From Alphaproteobacteria bacterium MarineAlpha6_Bin2 (GTDB lineage: Bacteria > Pseudomonadota > Alphaproteobacteria > GCA-002720895): a stretch of DNA of 5,291 bases. Positions 1-5,291 of the stretch are shown here, one piece after another. The notes under the pieces were generated by a model. That model was not told the origin of the DNA and ran no database searches. It saw nothing but the letters and a program-made list of their open reading frames with translations. The stretch covers positions 1 through 5,291 of the forward strand of contig PTKQ01000034.1 in the NCBI GenBank assembly GCA_002937815.1, written 5' to 3'. A program made the translations under genes and the position numbers. The first letter of the stretch is position 1. Each line of letters starts with the position of its first letter.

Positions 1-619
1 AGAAATTTTTAAAATAAAAAAAGATATAAATAAAATAGGTAAAAAAGAAGGGGTTGCTGATGAAGAAATAAAAGAAATTATTTTAAAAGAAATCAAGAAT
101 TTTGAAGAAAAACAAGAAAAAGAAATTGGGGAAAAAAATTTAAGATCAGTTGAAAAAGGTCTTCTACTACAAATTATTGATCATTCATGGAAAGAACATT
201 TATTATTTTTAGATTACTTAAAGCAAGGAATATCTCTAAGAGCTTATGGACAAAAAGATCCTTTAAATGAATATAAAAAGGAAGCATTTAATCTTTTTGA
301 GAATATGCTCTTCAATATTAAAAAAAATGTAAGTAAATTTCTAAGCAATATAAAATTTGAAAAACAAAATGAAGATGCTTATGAGGATGTTTATAAAGAT
401 CAAAAATTAGAAAAACCAGAAGAGTCTAAAAATCTATCTGGCGATTTAGAAGTTAAAGCTGTCCTAGCGGCAAAACAACACCCGGAGGAATTAAAAAAAC
501 AAAAACCTAAGGATAAAAATTGTTTATTAAATTTCTATCCAAAAACAAAAATTCCAAGAAATACAAGGTGTCAATCAACTGGATTAAAATATAAAAAATG
601 CTGTGGAAAGCTTATTTAA
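1..619 (+). CDS. secA: SecA preprotein translocase ATPase, C-terminal fragment
   Basis: This is the last 205 residues of SecA, the cytosolic/membrane-associated ATPase that drives unfolded preproteins through SecYEG. The gene enters from the left edge; the first full codon is at base 2, and the ATG at 305 is internal because the frame is open and SecA-like upstream of it. Visible residues 48-103 match the helical scaffold/wing end of SecA: KGLLLQIIDHSWKEHLLFLD, then LKQGISLRAYGQKDPLNEYK and the EAFNLFENML helix. Residues about 120-172 are a charged, low-complexity linker, as is usual. The tail (residues 184-205) is a SEC-C-like zinc-binding motif, but it reads RNTRCQSTGLKYKKCCG where the canonical form is RNxPCPCGSGxKYKxCxG: the second Cys is missing and the loop is one residue shorter. 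Another Cys (visible residue 174) lies 16 residues upstream of the first motif Cys. The gene ends 6 bp from the convergent accA stop. The family assignment is secure; whether the tail binds zinc is uncertain. Confidence 0.96.
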   Translation, partial: EIFKIKKDINKIGKKEGVADEEIKEIILKEIKNFEEKQEKEIGEKNLRSVEKGLLLQIIDHSWKEHLLFLDYLKQGISLRAYGQKDPLNEYKKEAFNLFENMLFNIKKNVSKFLSNIKFEKQNEDAYEDVYKDQKLEKPEESKNLSGDLEVKAVLAAKQHPEELKKQKPKDKNCLLNFYPKTKIPRNTRCQSTGLKYKKCCGKLI

Positions 620-625
620 AAAACA

Positions 626-1585
626 TTATAAGGATTGATTGGCAATCATTAAATACTTTCGCCTTCTTAAATCTATTAAGTTTTGTGAATCTAAATCTAT
701 AATTTCATTTAAACTTTTTTTAATTGCCTCACCAACGTTTTTAATTGTTTGACTAGGATTTCTGTGTGCCCCACCAATTGGTTCGGGAATAATTTCATCT
801 ATAATTTTAAGTTTTTGCAAATCTTGTGCAGTTATTTTCATTGCTGTAGCTGCTTCTTCTGCATGCTTGGCATTTTTCCATAAAATAGAAGCACAGCCTT
901 CAGGTGATATAACAGAATAAATGGCGTGTTCAAGCATTAAAATTTTATTGGTAGTTCCTATAGCTATAGCTCCACCAGAACCTCCCTCACCGATAATTAC
1001 AGAAAGAGTTGGAATTCTTAATGATAATGAAACTTCAATACATTTTGCTATTGCTTCTGATTGGCCTCTTTGCTCCGCACCTACTCCAGGATATGCGCCA
1101 GGTGTATCGATTAATGTTATTAATGGTAAAGAAAATTTTTCAGCTAATTTCATGATTCTTAATGCTTTTCTATAACCTTCTGGTTTAGCCATTCCAAAAT
1201 TATGTTTTATTCTTGATTCTGTATCATTTCCTTTTTCATTTCCAATAATCATTACACTTTTATTTTTAAATGTGCCTACTCCACATATGATAGCAGGGTC
1301 CTCTCGAAACAATCTATCTCCAGATAAAGGTTCAAAATCAGGTATCAAAATTTTAATATAATCTAGAAAATGTGGTCTATTAGGATGTCTTGCTACCTGC
1401 AATTTATGCCATGGGGTTAATTTTTTATATATTTCACTAAGCTTTTTATCAATTTTTAATTTTATTTGTTCTATTTGTTCGTTAACTTCAATTAGACTTG
1501 ATTTATCGGAACCAGATTCTTTTAGTTTAGTTATCTTCTTTTGTAAGTCTGAAATATTTTTTTCAAAATCTAATATATTTCTCAA
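626..1585 (-). CDS. accA: Acetyl-CoA carboxylase carboxyltransferase subunit alpha
   Basis: AccA pairs with AccD to form the carboxyltransferase that moves the carboxyl group from carboxybiotin (on AccB) to acetyl-CoA, making malonyl-CoA for fatty acid synthesis in the cytoplasm. The 319-residue length equals that of E. coli AccA, as I recall it. An N-terminal helical region (residues 1-60, starting with the family-typical LDFEK) is followed by the ARHPNRPHFLDYI block (65-77), LSGDRLFRED (87-96), VMIIGNEKG (111-119), NFGMAKPEGYRKALR (129-143), the IDTPGAYPGVGAEQRGQSEA stretch (159-178), the GEGGSGGA turn (199-206; its Gly pairs form the oxyanion hole in this family), ISPEGCASILWK (226-237) and IIPEPIGGAHRNP (265-277). 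The start is TTG: there is no in-frame ATG before residue Met102, and a TAA lies in frame a few codons upstream. It follows the malyl-CoA lyase gene by 11 bp, so it is almost certainly co-transcribed with it. No key residue looks missing. Confidence 0.97.
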   Translation of the reverse strand: MRNILDFEKNISDLQKKITKLKESGSDKSSLIEVNEQIEQIKLKIDKKLSEIYKKLTPWHKLQVARHPNRPHFLDYIKILIPDFEPLSGDRLFREDPAIICGVGTFKNKSVMIIGNEKGNDTESRIKHNFGMAKPEGYRKALRIMKLAEKFSLPLITLIDTPGAYPGVGAEQRGQSEAIAKCIEVSLSLRIPTLSVIIGEGGSGGAIAIGTTNKILMLEHAIYSVISPEGCASILWKNAKHAEEAATAMKITAQDLQKLKIIDEIIPEPIGGAHRNPSQTIKNVGEAIKKSLNEIIDLDSQNLIDLRRRKYLMIANQSL

Positions 1586-1594
1586 TTTTTTTTT

Positions 1595-1598
1595 CTCT
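1595..1598 (-). promoter_or_regulatory. Weak ribosome binding site of accA
   Basis: On the minus strand AGAG is followed by an uninterrupted run of nine A and then the TTG start of accA, giving a 9-nt spacing. The AG overlaps the TAG stop codon of the upstream malyl-CoA lyase gene, so translation of the two genes may be coupled. This site is the main local support for the TTG start. Confidence 0.5.
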
Positions 1599-2571
1599 AT
1601 TTTTTAATTAATTCGGCTTTTTGCACCATTACTTCTGCCTGCCTAACAGAAGCCAAATCTATTAAACGTCCGTCAAGGGAAGCTGCACCCTTGCCTTGTT
1701 TCTGCGCCTCTTTCATTGCTTCTAAAATACGTTTAGCTTTAGCAACTTCTTCTTCAGGCGGTGTAAAAATTTTATTTGCTAAATCTATTTGTGATGGATG
1801 TATTGCCCATTTTCCTTCACATCCTAAAACTGCGGCTCTATTAGCAGAAGACTTATAAGCATCGGAATCTTTAATTTCGCCAAATGGACCATCTACTGGT
1901 CTTAATCCAGCTGCTCTAGCAGCTATAATCATCCTACTTAATGGATAATGCCACATATCAGACCAGACAACATCTCTATTTCCTTTTGAATCTGGATCTG
2001 TTAAAACAGAATATTTCGGATTTTGCGTACCAATACCAGTGGTTTTGGCTTTTGTTGATGCTGCATAGTCTGCAATACCAAAATGTAATGACTCATTTCT
2101 TTTGCTAGCTGTTGCAATTTCATAGACATTTTGCATACCTAAAGCTGTCTCTACTATCATTTCAAATCCTATTTTCTTTTTTCTTCCAATTTTGTTTTCG
2201 ATTTGTGTTACTAACATATCAACAGCATAAACATCTTTAGCTGTGCCGACCTTCGGTATCATAATTAAATCTAATCTTTCTCCGCCTTGTTCCATGACAT
2301 CAACAACATCTCTATACATATAATAAGTATCTAGCCCATTAATTCTGACTGAAATAATTTTTTTACCAAAATCTATTTCATTAAGTGCTTTAATAACATT
2401 TTCTCTAGCTTTTTCTTTGTCATCAGGAGCTACGGAATCTTCCAAATCTAAAAAAATTACATCTGTATCAGATTTTGCTGCTTTTTCAAAAAAATCAGGA
2501 GAACTTCCAGGAACTGCCAATTCACTTCTATTTAACCTTGTTCTTGTTTGTTTAACACTAAAAAAACTCAT
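1597..2571 (-). CDS. mcl: Malyl-CoA lyase (CitE/HpcH-HpaI aldolase family)
   Basis: This 324-residue cytoplasmic enzyme belongs to the Mg-dependent CitE-like TIM-barrel lyases that cleave or form L-malyl-CoA (acetyl-CoA plus glyoxylate), and in some members beta-methylmalyl-CoA (propionyl-CoA plus glyoxylate). Visible motifs are RSELAVPGSSPDFFEKA (15-31), FLDLEDSVAPDDKEKAR (40-56), SVRINGLDT with the CoA/substrate-binding Arg76 (74-82), MIPKVG (104-109), GFEMIVETALGM with metal-ligand Glu141, HFGIADYAAST with metal-ligand Asp168, RPVDGPFG (224-231), GKWAIHPSQI (253-262) and a C-terminal GRLIDLASVRQAE in which Asp305 matches the catalytic acid of family lids. From memory, length and sequence resemble the Methylobacterium serine-cycle enzyme MclA more than Rhodobacter Mcl1. 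The ATG has a good ribosome binding site. It lies 60 bp after xerD and 11 bp before accA. A close alternative is a malyl-CoA thioesterase (Mcl2-type) or another CoA-ester lyase; the family is secure, the exact substrate is inferred. Confidence 0.88.
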   Translation of the reverse strand: MSFFSVKQTRTRLNRSELAVPGSSPDFFEKAAKSDTDVIFLDLEDSVAPDDKEKARENVIKALNEIDFGKKIISVRINGLDTYYMYRDVVDVMEQGGERLDLIMIPKVGTAKDVYAVDMLVTQIENKIGRKKKIGFEMIVETALGMQNVYEIATASKRNESLHFGIADYAASTKAKTTGIGTQNPKYSVLTDPDSKGNRDVVWSDMWHYPLSRMIIAARAAGLRPVDGPFGEIKDSDAYKSSANRAAVLGCEGKWAIHPSQIDLANKIFTPPEEEVAKAKRILEAMKEAQKQGKGAASLDGRLIDLASVRQAEVMVQKAELIKK

Positions 2572-2580
2572 TTTTTAAAA

Positions 2581-2585
2581 TCTCC
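2581..2585 (-). promoter_or_regulatory. Ribosome binding site of the malyl-CoA lyase gene
   Basis: GGAGA on the minus strand lies 9 nt before the ATG at 2571. It is the clearest Shine-Dalgarno sequence in the window; the other starts have weak or no such motif. It fixes the start codon and suggests this gene is translated independently of xerD. Confidence 0.75.
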
Positions 2586-2631
2586 ATTAATTAATTTTAA
2601 AACAAATGAATACCAATAGTAAAAAGAAATT

Positions 2632-3558
2632 TCAAATAATATTTTCATTATTTTTACTTAAAGGGTGGAAATTCTCAATTGTTTCAATTAGTTTATCGCG
2701 ATGTTCAGTATATTTTTGTGTCGTAGTTATACTTGCGTGACCAAGCAATTTTTGTACAACCCTAATATCTGCACCAGAAGTTAATAAATGATTTCCGAAA
2801 GCATGCCTAAAAGAATGTGGATGCATTAAATTTTTTTCAATTTTAATTTTATTAGCTAATGCATGTAAAATTTGTAAAACTCTTCGTCTGGTTAAATAAC
2901 CATCACTGCTATTTGAAGGAAAAAGCCAAGGAGTGTCATCTGTTTTAGTAAATTCTATTTTTCTAAATTCTAAATATTTTTCCATCACAAATTTTGTTTG
3001 TCTTACAAAAAAAACTATTCTTTCGCTCCTGCTTTTACCTTTTTCTGGTGGATCAATTAAGATTGTATTTTTGTTCAAATCTATATTATTTAATTTGATC
3101 GAAATTAATTCTGATACTCTAATACCTGTTGCATACAATAACTCAATTATTAAATATGATCTTAAATTTTTATAATTATCTATGTTTTTTGATACTGTAT
3201 TTAAAATTTTGTTAATTTGTTCAATAGATAATGTTATAGATAATGTCTCTTCGGATTTTGGCATATCAATTTTATCAAGTGGATTTGAAGAAACTAATTT
3301 TTCAGATAATAAAAACTTATAAAATCGTTTTAAAGCATAAATTTTTCTTGCTTTTGTTTTATTCATAACTTTTTTTAATTTCAAGTATTCTAAAAAATTT
3401 AAGACATCAATTTTCTTAATTTTTGTAAATGTTATTTTTTTTTTTATTAAAAAGTCTCTGAACTGATTAATATCATATTTGTATGATAAAATAGTATTGT
3501 TATGAACTCCATCCTCTGAGTTTAGGGTATGCAAAAAATTATTTATGTCTTGCAACAT
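2632..3558 (-). CDS. xerD: Tyrosine recombinase XerD
   Basis: A 308-residue tyrosine recombinase, the usual length for XerC/XerD, which resolve chromosome dimers at dif under FtsK control. The N-terminal SAM-like core-binding domain (about 1-95) includes NTILSYKYDINQFRDFL (21-37) and KARKIYALKRFYKFL (69-83). The catalytic domain carries the full set: Arg147 in LLYATGIRVSEL, a hairpin Lys (probably Lys175 in EKGKSRSER), His248 and Arg251 in HPHSFRHAFGNHLL, His274 in LLGHASITTTQKYTEH, and the nucleophile Tyr283. XerD rather than XerC is favoured by the overall pattern and by the accA-side neighbourhood seen in alphaproteobacteria, but XerC or a single-recombinase role cannot be excluded. The ATG lies 16 bp after the preceding gene and has no clear Shine-Dalgarno motif. 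A run of 11 A sits inside the gene at codons about 38-42. No dif-like site was seen nearby, and it looks like a housekeeping gene rather than an integrase. Confidence 0.92.
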   Translation of the reverse strand: MLQDINNFLHTLNSEDGVHNNTILSYKYDINQFRDFLIKKKITFTKIKKIDVLNFLEYLKLKKVMNKTKARKIYALKRFYKFLLSEKLVSSNPLDKIDMPKSEETLSITLSIEQINKILNTVSKNIDNYKNLRSYLIIELLYATGIRVSELISIKLNNIDLNKNTILIDPPEKGKSRSERIVFFVRQTKFVMEKYLEFRKIEFTKTDDTPWLFPSNSSDGYLTRRRVLQILHALANKIKIEKNLMHPHSFRHAFGNHLLTSGADIRVVQKLLGHASITTTQKYTEHRDKLIETIENFHPLSKNNENII

Positions 3559-3574
3559 AATAAAAAAATATCAA

Positions 3575-5291
3575 TCAAAAAATTAAGGTTTCTATTATTA
3601 AATCTTTAACTTTTCCTCCTAGACCTACTCGATCTAGTGATTTTATAATTTTTTGCAAGAAAAAAGGATTAAGCTTGTTTAGTTCGTTTCCATCAGTTGC
3701 AATCAAAATTAATAATACAGTTTCTCCAACTCTATTATTATTTGCTGCAAATTCTAATAACGATAAAATTGAAGAATTCGGCATTATTAACAAATTGTCT
3801 TCTGATACTTCTAAAGTTGCTAACCATATGCTTGGATTAATTTTAATTCCAAAAGTTTCCAAAAAATAAAAACCTTGAGTATTAAAATTTAATTTTTCAT
3901 TTTGTAATTCAAATTTATTAATTGATTTAACAATTTCTTTCTGAGAAATATTAAATTCTGTATTATTTTGAAAATCCTTTTCATATAATTTGTAAATTTC
4001 AGCAATTGGCCAAATTTCCATAAAATCAATAAATAAGTCTATATTATCGTCTTTATACTTTATTAATAGTTCATACCATTCAAAAGCCACTTCTAATTCG
4101 TTCGAATAAAATAATGCTTTAGATGCTGTATTAGCAAACCATAATAATGTTTTTGATGGTTTAATTTCTAAAATTGTTTCTAAATTTAATTGAACAATTA
4201 AAGAATAGCTTTTGTGTTCAAGTGCTATATCTAATGCTTTTTTTAAAATTTTTGCCTTATTTTCAATGTTAACTTCTTTGATAGCTCTTTGATATAAAAT
4301 AGCTTGAGTGGCAGGACCCAAATCAACAAATTCGTTATCTAACGGAAATTTCATTTCATTTCCTTTAACTTCATAGCTATTATATATTTCTTCTATAGTA
4401 TCTTTTGGTATAGAGATTAAGTTTTGTGATTTTTCTAAAGCTGTAATTCTTGTTTCAATTGAAACATTGGGCATTCCGTACAACATACTTAAAAATAAAG
4501 GATCATCATTAAGAGTTGTGACATCTGATAAAGTAATTTTTCCAATACGAGTCATAGCAAGATTAAGAAGATTTATATTTTGAAATTGAGAACCATCGAT
4601 ATCTTCTTTGTAAATTAAATTATCAAGTATACTTAAAAAATCATCATCATTAAAATTTTTGTCTTCCTTTATTAAACTTAACCCTAGATTTGCTTTGTTT
4701 ATTTCATCATTAAGAATTTGACAAAAAATTTGGATTTTTTTCCAATAAAGATTTGATCTATATCTTTTTAATTTTTCATCAATATTAGAACAAACAAAAT
4801 CAAAATTATTAAGAGATAAATTAATTTCTAATTCTATTTTTTGAATTTCTTCTTCTTTTTCATCATCGGGAAAAGCATCAATTAACAATTTTGCATTTTC
4901 TAAATCACCTAATTCTAGTAGTTTTTTAATCCTTATTATAAATAAATTATTTTCAGATTCGCCTGATGGAACGCTGGCGCTTGTTAATAAAAGTTTTTTT
5001 GTTAAATCAATTGCAATATCAGATTTTTTATTTACGGGAAGTAGTTTTAAATATTTTTCAACAAATTTTCTATCAGAACCCTCCCACATTTTATATCCTA
5101 AACCTTTATCAACAGATAAAATGCCAATTGTATTCATATCAATTCTTTTTAGTTCTATACTTTGAATATTCTTAATATTCTTTTTTAATTCAAAATCTTT
5201 TTTTTTATTTTCTTTCTCAATTTCCTCAATTTCATGTACTTCAATATCATGTTGAATACCCCCAGCTCCCCAAGTTTCTTTACCTATACCC
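3575..5291 (-). CDS. Uncharacterised alphaproteobacterial helical-repeat protein, 5' end off the window
   Basis: No function is known to me. The frame is open from the right edge to the TGA at 3575, giving 571 visible residues. The first in-window ATG (5137) is probably internal, because residues after it (GILSVDKGLGYKMWEGSDR) already look like the conserved core of this family and 51 codons upstream are open. Those upstream residues are Glu/Lys/Ile-rich with a short WGAGG stretch, like a linker. The rest is almost entirely predicted helix, with TPR-like pairs such as LLELGDLENAKLLIDAF and, near the C-terminal half, ALFYSNELEVAFEWYELLIK. Blocks such as LYWKKIQIFCQILNDE and GPATQAILYQRAIKEV recall a large alphaproteobacterial family sometimes labelled 'antifreeze glycopeptide polyprotein', a label with no functional support. 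No membrane segment or catalytic motif is visible in the part present; a signal or anchor could lie beyond 5291. It precedes xerD by 16 bp, so the two are probably co-transcribed. Confidence 0.85.
   Translation of the reverse strand, partial: GIGKETWGAGGIQHDIEVHEIEEIEKENKKKDFELKKNIKNIQSIELKRIDMNTIGILSVDKGLGYKMWEGSDRKFVEKYLKLLPVNKKSDIAIDLTKKLLLTSASVPSGESENNLFIIRIKKLLELGDLENAKLLIDAFPDDEKEEEIQKIELEINLSLNNFDFVCSNIDEKLKRYRSNLYWKKIQIFCQILNDEINKANLGLSLIKEDKNFNDDDFLSILDNLIYKEDIDGSQFQNINLLNLAMTRIGKITLSDVTTLNDDPLFLSMLYGMPNVSIETRITALEKSQNLISIPKDTIEEIYNSYEVKGNEMKFPLDNEFVDLGPATQAILYQRAIKEVNIENKAKILKKALDIALEHKSYSLIVQLNLETILEIKPSKTLLWFANTASKALFYSNELEVAFEWYELLIKYKDDNIDLFIDFMEIWPIAEIYKLYEKDFQNNTEFNISQKEIVKSINKFELQNEKLNFNTQGFYFLETFGIKINPSIWLATLEVSEDNLLIMPNSSILSLLEFAANNNRVGETVLLILIATDGNELNKLNPFFLQKIIKSLDRVGLGGKVKDLIIETLIF

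Noticed and set aside
636..648. Small inverted repeat TGATT-GGC-AATCA near the secA/accA convergence, possible bidirectional terminator
   Set aside because: The stem is only 5 bp and AT-rich, it lies within the accA coding end, and the nearest T run on the minus-strand side is more than ten bases away, so it does not look like an intrinsic terminator.
921..1175. Open frame of 84 codons on the + strand within accA
   Set aside because: It lies opposite strongly conserved accA sequence, has no recognisable protein character and no ribosome binding site; it is a shadow of the real gene.
2607..2635. Possible promoter for the malyl-CoA lyase gene: TTGAAA and TATTCA with 17-bp spacing on the minus strand
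   Set aside because: The -10 box matches the consensus only at its first three positions, and such matches are expected by chance in sequence this AT-rich.
2933..3175. Open frame of 80 codons on the + strand within xerD
   Set aside because: It is antisense to the conserved catalytic part of the recombinase, and its hydrophobic, Leu/Phe-rich content is what reverse complements of Lys/Asn-rich genes produce.
2632..3558. Tyrosine recombinase as a sign of an integrated phage or genomic island
   Set aside because: Length, domain pattern and housekeeping neighbours fit chromosomal XerD; there is no adjacent tRNA, direct repeat, excisionase or phage gene in the window.
4966..5175. Open frame of 69 codons on the + strand near the right edge
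   Set aside because: It is antisense to the helical-repeat protein gene, whose frame continues across the whole stretch; there is no homology or ribosome binding site to support it.

Overview
The window comes from a very AT-rich genome (GC roughly a quarter to 30 percent by eye) with short intergenic gaps. The proteins are lysine- and isoleucine-rich versions of alphaproteobacterial families, and TGG is the tryptophan codon. Free-living metabolic genes (malyl-CoA lyase, acetyl-CoA carboxylase), extreme AT richness and streamlined spacing best fit a SAR11/Pelagibacterales-type marine alphaproteobacterium. This is an inference from protein character and layout; no database search was possible.

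Layout: the left edge holds the 3' end of secA on the + strand (stop at 619). The rest of the window is a minus-strand block that converges on secA. In the direction of transcription it contains: a large uncharacterised alpha-helical protein cut by the right edge of the window (frame open from 5291 down to 3575); a XerD-type tyrosine recombinase (3558-2632); a malyl-CoA lyase of the CitE/HpcH-HpaI aldolase family (2571-1597); and accA, the carboxyltransferase alpha subunit (1585-626). Gaps between these genes are 16, 60 and 11 bp, so they are probably co-transcribed, possibly with an extra start before the malyl-CoA lyase gene. The convergent secA/accA gap is only 6 bp. No stretch over 300 bases lacks a gene, and I saw no tRNA, rRNA, CRISPR array or insertion sequence.

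Functionally this is a housekeeping neighbourhood: protein export (SecA), chromosome dimer resolution (XerD), acetyl-CoA/glyoxylate chemistry (malyl-CoA lyase) and the first step of fatty acid synthesis (AccA). I do not see a new defence, mobile or biosynthetic system. Points worth a second look are the altered zinc-binding tail of SecA, the conserved but unexplained helical protein (whose frame continues well upstream of its first in-window ATG), the malyl-CoA lyase gene between xerD and accA, and two long A-tracts, one inside xerD and one between the ribosome binding site and TTG start of accA.
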